Shown one piece after another: positions 44,924 to 54,960 of a DNA stretch of 64,000 nucleotides. Source of the stretch: Rhizobiales bacterium PAR1. GTDB taxonomy: Bacteria; Pseudomonadota; Alphaproteobacteria; Rhizobiales; Beijerinckiaceae. Below the pieces are notes generated by a model. The model saw only the letters and a program-made list of their open reading frames with translations, made no database searches and was not told the DNA's origin. Made by a program: the position numbers and the translations under genes. Location: positions 620,001 to 684,000 of the forward strand of contig NKIW01000001.1 of NCBI GenBank assembly GCA_002256205.1, given 5' to 3'. Numbering within the stretch: position 1 is the first letter of the stretch; each line of letters starts with the position of its first letter.

Positions 44924-45430
44924 ATGGCGAATGTGATCGGAGTGACTGACCACAGTCCAAACCAAGCCTTCACAAAGCTGGAACTTATAATTGGTGTCTT
45001 CCTGCCCATAATCACCACATTGCTCATAGCAGGTTGGTGGATTATCGCGCTCAAGAACTGGGACGGCATTGTTGCTGCAACAGTATTCTATATCAGTTTC
45101 ACAGCATTGGTTTTTGCCACTTGGTACCCTGCAGGAAATAGGGTGCTCCGGTCCTTCCGTTTCGGTTGGCTACGGCTAGCCAACTGGATCGGCCTAGCAT
45201 TTCCACCGGCCACATTCATTTTCGCAGCTTGGGCGTGGTTTGCAGGCAGCAAGGCACCGGGAATCGTTACATATGCTCTGGCCATGCTAGCCATCGCGCA
45301 AGCCTTCACTTTCCATGTGATTGTCACCAAGCTTTTGGCATCAGTTGTGATGGATCAGCTGCCTCGAACACCGATGCTGCTTGGGACGATGACCCCGGTC
45401 ATCACATGTCTTGTGCTCTCCTTATTGTAG
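44924..45430 (+). CDS. Low-GC membrane protein, unknown function
   Basis: A 168-residue protein with four or five hydrophobic helices (starting at about residues 18, 42, 80, 106 and 150) and no motif I recognise. The ATG at 44924 has GGAG ten bases upstream; the much longer open frame from 44018 is antisense to trmJ. Base composition is clearly lower in G+C than its neighbours (44941-45000 has 26 G/C of 60), which suggests recent acquisition. It is divergent from trmJ with a 42-base gap. Confidence 0.7.
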   Translation: MANVIGVTDHSPNQAFTKLELIIGVFLPIITTLLIAGWWIIALKNWDGIVAATVFYISFTALVFATWYPAGNRVLRSFRFGWLRLANWIGLAFPPATFIFAAWAWFAGSKAPGIVTYALAMLAIAQAFTFHVIVTKLLASVVMDQLPRTPMLLGTMTPVITCLVLSLL

Positions 45431-45594
45431 CCGCGTTTCTCTCTCCCTCTTCGCCCTTCGTCAATCTTTGCCTCGGCCCCAAGCGGTGCTATAGGCCGAA
45501 CTGATGCATCCCGCGCCCGGCGCGTCGATGCGACACAAACCATAAAAACAATGCTTTCGCCCTGTTTGCACCCGCTTCTGAAGGTCCCTGCGAG

Positions 45595-46809
45595 ATGAAA
45601 AAAATCAAGGTAGCCAACCCCGTCGTCGAAATGGACGGCGATGAAATGACCCGGATTATCTGGGATTTCATCAAGCAGAAGCTGATCCACCCCTACCTCG
45701 ACATCAATCTCGAATATTACGACCTCTCGATCGAGAACCGCGATGCCACCAATGATCAGGTGACCATCGATTCGGCGGAAGCCACCAAGAAGCATGGCGT
45801 CGCGGTCAAATGCGCGACCATCACGCCGGATGAAGCCCGCGTGGAGGAATTCAACCTCAAGCAGATGTGGAAATCGCCGAACGGCACCATCCGCAACATT
45901 CTCGGCGGCACCATCTTCCGCGAGCCGATCATCTGCAAGAACGTGCCGCGCCTCGTGCCGGGCTGGACCCAGCCGATCGTCGTCGGCCGTCACGCCTATG
46001 GCGACCAGTATCGCGCGACCGATTTCCGCTTCCCGGGCAAGGGCACGCTGACGATCAAGTTCGTCGGCGAGGATGGTCAGGTGATCGAGCGCGAAGTCTT
46101 CAAGGCGCCGAGCGCCGGTGTTTCGCTCTCGATGTACAACCTCGACGATTCGATCCGCGATTTCGCGCGCGCCAGCCTCGCTTATGGCCTGATGCGCAAC
46201 TATCCGGTCTATCTCTCGACCAAGAACACCATTCTCAAGGCCTATGACGGCCGCTTCAAGGACATCTTCCAGGAGACCTTTGACGCGGAATTCGCCGCCG
46301 AATTCAAGGCCCGCGGCCTCACCTACGAGCACCGCCTGATCGACGACATGGTCGCCTCGGCGCTGAAGTGGTCAGGCGGTTACGTCTGGGCCTGCAAGAA
46401 CTACGATGGCGACGTGCAGTCCGACATCGTGGCGCAAGGCTTTGGCTCCCTCGGCCTGATGACCTCGGTTCTGATGACGCCGGACGGCAAAACCGTGGAA
46501 GCGGAAGCCGCGCACGGCACCGTGACCCGGCACTATCGCGAGCATCAGAAGGGCAAGTCGACCTCGACGAACTCGATCGCCTCGATCTTCGCCTGGACGC
46601 GTGGCCTTGCCCATCGCGCCAAGCTCGATGACAACGCCGAACTCGCCAAGTTCGCCAAGACCCTCGAAAGGGTCTGCGTGGACACCGTCGAAGCCGGTTA
46701 CATGACCAAGGATCTCGCGCTGCTCGTCGGCGCCGACCAGAAGTGGCTCTCGACCTCGGGCTTCCTCGACAAGGTCGACGAGAACCTCCAGAAGGCGATG
46801 GGCGCGTAA
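45595..46809 (+). CDS. icd: NADP-dependent isocitrate dehydrogenase
   Basis: A 404-residue homodimeric IDH of the type shared by alphaproteobacteria and eukaryotes. Substrate-binding residues are seen in [19 protein letters not shown] and [16 protein letters not shown], the metal-binding aspartates in [20 protein letters not shown] with YDGDVQSD, and the cofactor region in [12 protein letters not shown]. It makes 2-oxoglutarate in the TCA cycle. A terminator follows directly. Confidence 0.98.
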   Translation: MKKIKVANPVVEMDGDEMTRIIWDFIKQKLIHPYLDINLEYYDLSIENRDATNDQVTIDSAEATKKHGVAVKCATITPDEARVEEFNLKQMWKSPNGTIRNILGGTIFREPIICKNVPRLVPGWTQPIVVGRHAYGDQYRATDFRFPGKGTLTIKFVGEDGQVIEREVFKAPSAGVSLSMYNLDDSIRDFARASLAYGLMRNYPVYLSTKNTILKAYDGRFKDIFQETFDAEFAAEFKARGLTYEHRLIDDMVASALKWSGGYVWACKNYDGDVQSDIVAQGFGSLGLMTSVLMTPDGKTVEAEAAHGTVTRHYREHQKGKSTSTNSIASIFAWTRGLAHRAKLDDNAELAKFAKTLERVCVDTVEAGYMTKDLALLVGADQKWLSTSGFLDKVDENLQKAMGA

Positions 46810-46830
46810 GCACCGCAATCGGGACGCATC

Positions 46831-46857
46831 AAAGGGGCCGCAAGGCCCCTTTTTTTA
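46831..46857 (+). terminator. Intrinsic terminator after icd
   Basis: Stem AAAGGGGCC / GGCCCCTTT with a GCAA loop and a run of T residues, 21 bases past the icd stop. Confidence 0.93.
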
Positions 46858-46904
46858 TGCGCCCGCAGCCTCTAGCCTGACGCTTTCACGATCAGGATTC
46901 GAGC

Positions 46905-47342
46905 ATGACAACCCGCGCCGACTTCCCCTTCTTCCACCCCTTCCGCGTCCGCTATTCCGAAATTGACGGGCAGGCGGTGGTCTATAACGCGCATTACCTC
47001 ACCTACTATGACACTGCGATTTTCGAGTATTACCGCGCCATCGGCTACGACCAGTTCCGCGAGTCGAAGGAACTGCTCGAGGATTGGCATGTCGTCAAAG
47101 CGCTGGTCGAATACAGGGCGCCGCTGACCTATGACCTCGAGTTCGAGGTTGGCGTTCGCGTCGCCAAGATGGGCACCTCCAGCCTCACCTACGCACTGGC
47201 GATTTTCCCCAAGGGTGAGGAGACCCTGCTCGCGACCGGCGAGGTTGTGCAGGTCTACACCGACCAGCGCACCCATAAATCGATGCCGATCCCTGAGCGT
47301 ATCAGGGCGATGTATCGCGCGTTTGAGCCCCATCTCGCCTAG
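46905..47342 (+). CDS. Hotdog-fold acyl-CoA thioesterase (4HBT family)
   Basis: A 145-residue single hotdog domain. The active-site Asp is D21 in VRYSEIDGQAVVYNAHYLTY, where an Asp or Glu sits at this position in 4-hydroxybenzoyl-CoA thioesterase relatives; the YYDTAIFEYYR helix follows. It hydrolyses an acyl-CoA of unknown chain type. Confidence 0.9.
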   Translation: MTTRADFPFFHPFRVRYSEIDGQAVVYNAHYLTYYDTAIFEYYRAIGYDQFRESKELLEDWHVVKALVEYRAPLTYDLEFEVGVRVAKMGTSSLTYALAIFPKGEETLLATGEVVQVYTDQRTHKSMPIPERIRAMYRAFEPHLA

Positions 47343-47399
47343 AAGTCTCTATCTCCCCGAGACCTTGCCGGATCAGCGCCCGCGCGGCATAGTTACGCC

Positions 47400-48494
47400 A
47401 TGGCTGATCCGCGTTATTATTCACCCCTAGACCTTGATGCCGCAGTTGCCGCAGGCGTTCTGGACGCGGCAACGGCTGAGCGCCTGAAGGGATTTCTTGC
47501 CGGGCGCAGGCCTTCCGGGGCGGATGGACAAGTCCCTGTCAGCATACCGCAGCCGAAGTTCGATCTCACACACCTCCTCTGGTACGCGGGCGCGCTCATC
47601 GTCATGGCAGCGATGGGCCTTTTCTCTACCCTCGCCTTCTCGGCCATGGGCGGCGCAGGCCTCACCGCCACCGGCTTCGCCTATGGTCTGGGTCTGTGGA
47701 TCCTCGGGCATCGCCTGTGGCAGCGCGACGACACGCGCACACCAGGCGGGCTGCTGATCGCCGCCGCGGTCGGCATGGTGCCGCTCATTGTCTTCGGCAT
47801 CCAGAGCGCCACCAACACCTGGGCCGGGCTCGATGCGCCGGGCAGCTACCAGTCGTTCTACAAATACATCAAGGGCGGCTGGCTGCCGATGGAACTCGCA
47901 ACCATCGTGGCTTCGCTGCTCGCCGCGCGGCGTTACCCCTTCGCCTTCATCGCTTTCCCCGCCGCCTTTTGCCTGTGGTTCCTGTCGATGGATCTCGCCG
48001 CCTATCTCTACGGCGATCGCAACTTCTCGTGGGAACTGCGCCGGAAAGTCTCACTCTGGTTCGGAATCGTGCTCTTCATCGCGACATGGATCTACGAGTT
48101 GCGCCCGCGTCGCGCCGACTACGCCTTCTGGCTCCACCTTGTCGCGGCCCTGACGTTCTGGGGAGGCCTGACCTTTCAGGACAGCAACTGGGAGTTCGGC
48201 AAATTCCTTTATTGCCTGATCAACGTCGGGCTGCTGGCCATCTCGCTGTTTGTTGGCCGCCGCGCCTACGCTGTCTTTGGCGTCATGGGCGTGATGACCT
48301 ATCTCGGCCACCTCGCCTATGACATCTTCAAGGACTCGATGCTCTTCCCCTTCGCGCTTTCCGCTTTCGGGCTTGGCATCGTCGCGCTCGGGATTTTCAT
48401 CGCCAGACGTCGTGCGGCCATGGAAGCGCGGATGGAAGCAATTTTGCCGCCCGGCCTTGCGGCGCTCAGGCCCTGGCCCGCCCGCAAGCACTGA
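47400..48494 (+). CDS. Multi-helix membrane protein (DUF2157-like)
   Basis: A 364-residue integral membrane protein with about nine to ten hydrophobic helices. The soluble N-terminus has DAAVAAGVLDAATAERLKGFL, a short helical region resembling that of DUF2157 proteins, then a polytopic core. No catalytic motif is seen. It converges on the broken channel gene with only three bases between the two ends. Confidence 0.75.
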   Translation: MADPRYYSPLDLDAAVAAGVLDAATAERLKGFLAGRRPSGADGQVPVSIPQPKFDLTHLLWYAGALIVMAAMGLFSTLAFSAMGGAGLTATGFAYGLGLWILGHRLWQRDDTRTPGGLLIAAAVGMVPLIVFGIQSATNTWAGLDAPGSYQSFYKYIKGGWLPMELATIVASLLAARRYPFAFIAFPAAFCLWFLSMDLAAYLYGDRNFSWELRRKVSLWFGIVLFIATWIYELRPRRADYAFWLHLVAALTFWGGLTFQDSNWEFGKFLYCLINVGLLAISLFVGRRAYAVFGVMGVMTYLGHLAYDIFKDSMLFPFALSAFGLGIVALGIFIARRRAAMEARMEAILPPGLAALRPWPARKH

Positions 48495-48497
48495 GCC

Positions 48498-49702
48498 CTA
48501 TTCGACTTCCCGCCGCGCCAGATCGCCTTGCGGCTCGAGCGGTTCGGGCGCCATGCGGCCACGCGCAACCTCCTGAATGCGGTCCGCGATCAACGGATTT
48601 TGCTGCATCAGGATGAAGAAATCCTCGCGGTCCAGCACCAGCAGCTTGGTGGTCTCCAGCGCGCGCACGGTTGCGGTTCGCAACCCCTGACGCAGGAGCG
48701 CGATCTCGCCAAAAAACTGCCCCTCCTCCAGCTTCACCGTACGATCCGGCAGCTCAATCTCGACCGATCCGTTCGCGATAAAATACATCGAATGCGCAAT
48801 ATCATCCCGATGGACAACAGCATCGCCCGCTTCAACGATTTGGGAGCGCAAAAAGCGCATGATCGACGCGATTTCCACCGCATCGAGCTGCGCAAACAGC
48901 GGCACCCGCGCCACCATGTTCCAGGTGACGACAAAATCGCGGCGATGGATCACTTCGGCGAACGCAGTGGCAATAATACCCACCGGAAGCGACAGCATCA
49001 CGAGGCCAGTGACCGCCGTAATGCCCGCGACCAGCTTGCCGCCCGGCGTAATCGGAACAGCATCGCCGTAGCCCACCGTCGTCAGCGTGATGATCGCCCA
49101 ATACATCGCTTCGGGAATGGAGCCAAATTTGTCCGGTTGCGCGCGTCCCTCGACGATATGCATCATCGCCGCGGCGACGATCATCAGCCCTCCGAGGATC
49201 ACAAGGCAGGCCAGAAGCGCGCGTCGCTCGGTCTGGATCGCTTCGACGAGCGACCGGACACCCGGCGAGTAGCGGCAAGCTTGAAAAAACGCAATAAGCG
49301 CAGCAACAGCAGCACCTGAAGATCGCTCGGACCGGCAAAGGCGAGAAACAGCGGCAGGATCGCCACCAGATCAACCATCACCGATGGGCTCAGAGAATAG
49401 GAAATCCGTGCGCGCCACGCGGGCAAGTGCTGGAGTGGCGGATGCTCGATGATCGCCCAGATGCGCAGGATATATTCGACCATGAAAACGCCGGCCGCGA
49501 CCAGCTCAACGAGCTGGAACGCCAGCCAGTACTGGGCGTAAAGGCGCGGGATCGATTCGAAAATCGCTGCGCCAACACTGATCAGCACAAGCAGAACGAG
49601 CCCACGATGAACAGCACGGCTGGCCGGGTCATGTGTGGACCCAACATCCAGCACCTCGTAGCAGCGTTGCCGGAAGCGCAGGATGCGACGACGCGCCATC
49701 AT
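48498..49702 (-). pseudogene. Cyclic-nucleotide-gated potassium channel, frameshifted
   Basis: Two overlapping frames together encode one 6-TM channel with a C-terminal cNMP-binding domain (MlotiK1-like). The first frame (49702 to about 49275) gives helices S1-S4 up to LRLLRFFKLA, then runs into a non-homologous tail and stops at 49199. The second frame supplies RYSPGVRSLVEAIQTERR, the selectivity filter TLTTVGYGDA, and the cNMP cassette FFGEIALLRQG with RTATV. The total of 1205 bases is one short of a whole number of codons, so a single base is missing near 49273-49279 (expected GCGCGC, seen GCCGC). Either a true null allele or an assembly error. Its start shares a base with the alaS stop. 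Confidence 0.85.
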
Positions 49703-52359
49703 CAACCCAATGTCGCGAGCCTGTCGCCAATCGCAGACAGAGCTACCGCGATCTTGTCCCCATCCGGTCCGCCAGCCTGCGCCATATCCGGGCGCCCGCC
49801 GCCGCCCTTGCCGCCAAGCATCTCGGACGCGATACGCACCAGATCGACCGCATTGACACGACCAGTCAGATCCTCAGTCACCGCAACAACAAGACCTGCT
49901 CGCTTGTCTTCACCGATAACAGCCAGCGCAACCACGCCCGAACCGAGCTTGGCCTTGTGCTGGTCCGCGAGGCCTTTGAGATCCTTGACCTCAACTCCCT
50001 CGACGGTCTTCCCGATATACCGGATGGTCCCGCAGGTCTGGACCGCGTCTTCTGCGGCGCTACCGCCCATGACAAGCTTCTTGCGGGCATCGACAAGGTC
50101 ACGTTCAAGGCGACGACGTTCCTCGGCAATCTGAACAACGCGTTCGCCAGCCTCGTCGACACCGACCTTGAGTGCGGAGGCAATTCCCCGCAGACGGTCG
50201 CGCTCAGCGTTGAGATGCCGCCGGGCGGCAGTTCCCGTCAGAGCCTCGATACGGCGGACGCCAGCAGCAACAGCCCCCTCCCCGACAATCGAAATCAGCC
50301 CGATATCACCCGTGCGGACCGCATGCGTGCCGCCGCAAAGCTCGACCGAATAAGCCTTTGTGATGCCACCCGAGGTTTCCTCCGTCCCCATCGAGACAAC
50401 GCGAACCTCATCGCCGTATTTTTCGCCGAAGAGCGCGCGCGCACCGGAGTTGATCGCGTCATCCACGGCCATGAGCCGCGTTACAACCGGCTCGTTGCGA
50501 AGGACAATGGCATTTGCAATCTCTTCGACGGCCTCGAGCTCAGAAGCGACAATGGGCTTCGGGTGAGAAATATCGAAGCGAAGCCGCTCGGAATTCACCA
50601 GAGAACCCTTTTGCGCGACATGATCGCCAAGCACCTGACGCAATGCTTCATGCAGCAAATGCGTAGCCGAGTGATTGGCTCGGATGGCCGTTCTCCGTGC
50701 ATGATCAACGTGCAAGGCCGCAGGGGCGCCAACGGAAACCTTCCCTGACTCCAGAACCCCGAGATGGACAAACACATCACCTGCACGCTTCACGGTATCC
50801 GTAACGCGAAAGACGAAACCTTCACCCAGAATGCGCCCCTCATCGCCAACCTGACCACCAGATTCGCCATAGAACGGCGTCTGGTTCAAGATAAGGGCCA
50901 GCTCGCCGCCATCGGCCGAATCGACAGATTTCCCATTCTGAACAATCGCGGAAACAATGCCCTCGGCACTTTCGGTCGCATAGCCCAGGAATTCCGTCGC
51001 GCCGACGGTTTCGCGCATTCCAAACCAGATGGCTTCGTTGGCAGCATCGCCAGAGCCGGACCATGAAGCGCGCGCCTCTGCCTTCTGTCGAGCCATTGCA
51101 GAATTGAAACCATCGAGATCAACCGTGATCTGCCGCGCACGCAGGGCGTCCTGCGTCAGATCAAGCGGAAATCCGTAGGTATCGTAAAGCCGGAACGCCG
51201 TTTCTCCCGAGAGGCTTTGCCCCGCAGACAAAGCGCCGCTCTCTGCTTCGAGCAGAGACAGCCCGCGTTCAAGAGTCTTCCGGAATCGGGTCTCTTCCAA
51301 CCTAAGGGTTTCGGTGATCAGACTTTCCGCCCGGACGAGTTCCGGATAGGCCTGTCCCATTTCACGGACCAGCGCTGGAACCAAGCGATGGAGCAAGGGG
51401 TCGCGAGCGCCCAGAAGCTGCGCGTGGCGCATACCGCGGCGCATAATCCGGCGCAGCACATAACCCCGCCCCTCGTTGGAGGGAAGAACGCCGTCCGCGA
51501 CGAGAAAGCTGGAGGCGCGCAAATGGTCTGCGATAACGCGATGGCTGGCGCTCTGCGCACCGTCCGCATCAACCGAGACCATATCCGCCACAGCGCGGAT
51601 AAGTGCGCGCATCAGATCCGTACGGTAATTATCATGGGTCCCCTGAAGGACAGCCGAAATCCGTTCCAGCCCCATACCGGTATCGATGGATGGTTTCGGC
51701 AGGCGAATTCTCTCGCCTGTAGCGAGTTGCTCGAACTGCATGAAAACGAGATTCCAGATCTCGATGAACCGATCACCATCTGCATCAGGAGATCCGGGCG
51801 GGCCGCCAGGAATATGCTCGCCATGATCGTAGAAGATTTCCGAACAGGGACCGCACGGCCCGGTATCGCCCATAGCCCAAAAATTATCCGACGTTGCAAT
51901 CCGGATGATCCGCTCCTCGGGCAGGCCGGCGATTTTCTTCCAAAGTCCGAAGGCCTCATCGTCTTCGTGATAAACAGTGACGCTGAGTTTGTCCTTGTTG
52001 AGCTGGAATTCCTTCGTCACCAACGCCCAGGCATAGTGGATCGCTTCTTCTTTGAAATAATCGCCAAATGAAAAATTCCCGAGCATTTCGAAGAATGTAT
52101 GGTGGCGCGCCGTATAGCCGACATTGTCGAGATCGTTGTGCTTACCACCGGCACGGACGCACTTTTGTGAGGTTGCGGCGCGGGTGTAATTGCGGGTCTC
52201 GATGCCGGTAAAGAGGTTCTTGAACTGAACCATGCCAGCATTGGTGAACATCAGGGTTGGATCATTCCGCGGCACCAGCGGCGACGATGAGACAACGGAA
52301 TGTCCATTCTTCGCGAAAAAGTCCAGAAAGGTTGACCGAATATCGTTGACGCCACTCAT
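49702..52359 (-). CDS. alaS: Alanyl-tRNA synthetase
   Basis: An 885-residue class II synthetase. It has the N-terminal catalytic core ([41 protein letters not shown]), an editing domain with the zinc ligands [11 protein letters not shown] and [11 protein letters not shown], and a C-terminal DHHA1-type domain ending in the glycine-rich [16 protein letters not shown]. The ATG at 52359 gives the usual start; an in-frame start at 52401 adds 14 atypical residues. It lies 125 bases after recA on the same strand, the usual alphaproteobacterial order. Confidence 0.97.
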   Translation of the reverse strand: MSGVNDIRSTFLDFFAKNGHSVVSSSPLVPRNDPTLMFTNAGMVQFKNLFTGIETRNYTRAATSQKCVRAGGKHNDLDNVGYTARHHTFFEMLGNFSFGDYFKEEAIHYAWALVTKEFQLNKDKLSVTVYHEDDEAFGLWKKIAGLPEERIIRIATSDNFWAMGDTGPCGPCSEIFYDHGEHIPGGPPGSPDADGDRFIEIWNLVFMQFEQLATGERIRLPKPSIDTGMGLERISAVLQGTHDNYRTDLMRALIRAVADMVSVDADGAQSASHRVIADHLRASSFLVADGVLPSNEGRGYVLRRIMRRGMRHAQLLGARDPLLHRLVPALVREMGQAYPELVRAESLITETLRLEETRFRKTLERGLSLLEAESGALSAGQSLSGETAFRLYDTYGFPLDLTQDALRARQITVDLDGFNSAMARQKAEARASWSGSGDAANEAIWFGMRETVGATEFLGYATESAEGIVSAIVQNGKSVDSADGGELALILNQTPFYGESGGQVGDEGRILGEGFVFRVTDTVKRAGDVFVHLGVLESGKVSVGAPAALHVDHARRTAIRANHSATHLLHEALRQVLGDHVAQKGSLVNSERLRFDISHPKPIVASELEAVEEIANAIVLRNEPVVTRLMAVDDAINSGARALFGEKYGDEVRVVSMGTEETSGGITKAYSVELCGGTHAVRTGDIGLISIVGEGAVAAGVRRIEALTGTAARRHLNAERDRLRGIASALKVGVDEAGERVVQIAEERRRLERDLVDARKKLVMGGSAAEDAVQTCGTIRYIGKTVEGVEVKDLKGLADQHKAKLGSGVVALAVIGEDKRAGLVVAVTEDLTGRVNAVDLVRIASEMLGGKGGGGRPDMAQAGGPDGDKIAVALSAIGDRLATLG

Positions 52360-52484
52360 GCCCAAAACCCCGGCTTCAGCGTCCGGCTTCACCGGACGCA
52401 TTGTCTTTTCTGGGATCGGTTCTAGTCAGAGGGCCGCGCGCTGTCCATGCGTTGAATCGCATGAAACACAGCCGCATTGCGAAT

Positions 52485-53549
<1,065 letters not shown>

Positions 53550-53620
53550 TGGAACCTCCATAGGACATCGGCGGAACGCATTCAATCGCTGCATTATTCA
53601 TGATTTGTTCTCATTGTAAA

Positions 53621-53635
53621 GTTCCTTTTTCGTTC
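53621..53635 (-). promoter_or_regulatory. LexA (SOS) box of recA
   Basis: The direct repeat GTTC-N7-GTTC (on the coding strand GAAC-N7-GAAC) is the alphaproteobacterial LexA target. On the coding strand it is followed two bases later by TACAAT (53618-53613), a near-consensus -10 box, so bound LexA would cover the promoter spacer of recA. Confidence 0.8.
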
Positions 53636-53763
53636 TTTTTGTTCGAGTCGTAATTCCATCTCCGGGCGGACCGACCCAGCGGCTTCTTTATGAGATGTTA
53701 ACCGTAACTTTTTAGAGTTTGGTCATCTCTCCGTCCGCCGGAGCCATTTCATCTGAGGTTTCT

Positions 53764-54960
53764 ATGCGTGTAGCGGTCATCCATGACTGGCTTTATGTCG
53801 TTGGCGGCGCCGAGCGCGTGCTCGCCGACATTCTGAAGTGCTATCCGGATGCCGATGTATTCACGCTGTTCGACGCGCTGAGCCCGGAAGGGCACAGGCA
53901 GATCGGACTAAAGACGGTCAAGACAAGCTTCCTGCACAAGTTCCCAGCGATTTCACGCCTGCACCGCATGCTGCTTCCGCTGATGCCGCTTGCGATCGAA
54001 CAGCTCGATCTCTCCGAGTATGACCTCGTGATTTCAAGCAGTTACGCGGTGGCAAAAGGCGTTCTGACCGGCCCCAATCAAGTGCATGTCGCCTATGTCC
54101 ACTCGCCGATGCGCTATGCCTGGGATCTCCAGCACGAATATCTGCGCCAATCGAAGATGGTCTGGGGCCTGAAGAGTATGCTTGCGCGGCTGTTTCTCGG
54201 GCGAATGCGCATCTGGGATGTGCGAACCGCCCATGGCCCCGACGCGATGCTTGCGAATTCAGCCTTTGTCGCCCGGCGCATCCAGAAGATCTATGGCCGC
54301 AAGGCCACGGTGCTGAACCCGCCGGTCGAGATCGCTGCGGCGCGCGCCGACACTCCGCGGGGGAATTACTTTTTCGCCGCGAGCCGGCTGGTGCCTTACA
54401 AGAACATCCACCTCATCGTGGAGGCCATCACCAAGGCGCCCGATCTCAAGTTGGTCGTCGCCGGCACCGGGCCGGAAGAAGCGCGCCTCAAGGCGATGGC
54501 GGGCCCGAACGTCGAATTCAAAGGCTTCGTCTCGGATGCCGAGATGCGCGCGCTGATGGCAGGCGCCCGCGCCTTCATTTTCGCGGCAGAAGAGGATTTT
54601 GGCATCGTCCCGGTCGAGGCGCAGGCCGAAGGAACACCGGTGATCGCCTTCGGGCGCGGCGGTGCGCTCGAAACCGTAAAGTCGGACGTGCCGGGTCGCA
54701 CCGGCATGTTCTTCGACACCCCCACACCGGAGGCTATTCTCGCCTCCGTCCGGCGCTTCATTGCCGAGGAGGCAGGCTTCTCGCGTGAGGCCTGCCGGGC
54801 TCAGGCGGAGCGCTTCTCCTCGGAGCGGTTCCGCACGGAATTACAGCGTCTCGTGGGCGAGGAAATCCTGCGCGTCAGCGAGACCTATCCGGGGCTTGCC
54901 CCCTCGATGCTGGCCTATGCCCGCACCCGGAACGGTTCATCTGCGAAGGTAGCCGAATGA
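53764..54960 (+). CDS. GT4-family glycosyltransferase (WbaZ-like)
   Basis: A 398-residue GT-B glycosyltransferase. The N-terminal acceptor domain starts RVAVIHDWLYVVGGAERVL, as in WbaZ mannosyltransferases, with YVHSPMRYAWD. The C-terminal domain has the donor motifs ASRLVPYKNIHLIVEA and EEDFGIVPVEAQAEGTPVIA, where the E-x7-E pair binds the sugar nucleotide. The ATG at 53764 has GAGG upstream and is preferred to 53719. It opens the polysaccharide cluster and overlaps the Wzz gene by four bases. Confidence 0.92.
   Translation: MRVAVIHDWLYVVGGAERVLADILKCYPDADVFTLFDALSPEGHRQIGLKTVKTSFLHKFPAISRLHRMLLPLMPLAIEQLDLSEYDLVISSSYAVAKGVLTGPNQVHVAYVHSPMRYAWDLQHEYLRQSKMVWGLKSMLARLFLGRMRIWDVRTAHGPDAMLANSAFVARRIQKIYGRKATVLNPPVEIAAARADTPRGNYFFAASRLVPYKNIHLIVEAITKAPDLKLVVAGTGPEEARLKAMAGPNVEFKGFVSDAEMRALMAGARAFIFAAEEDFGIVPVEAQAEGTPVIAFGRGGALETVKSDVPGRTGMFFDTPTPEAILASVRRFIAEEAGFSREACRAQAERFSSERFRTELQRLVGEEILRVSETYPGLAPSMLAYARTRNGSSAKVAE

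Noticed and set aside
48832-49374. Separate 180-residue minus-strand gene within the channel region
   Set aside because: It is the third frame over the channel gene; its translation is arginine/cysteine-rich with no homology, while the other two frames carry the channel.
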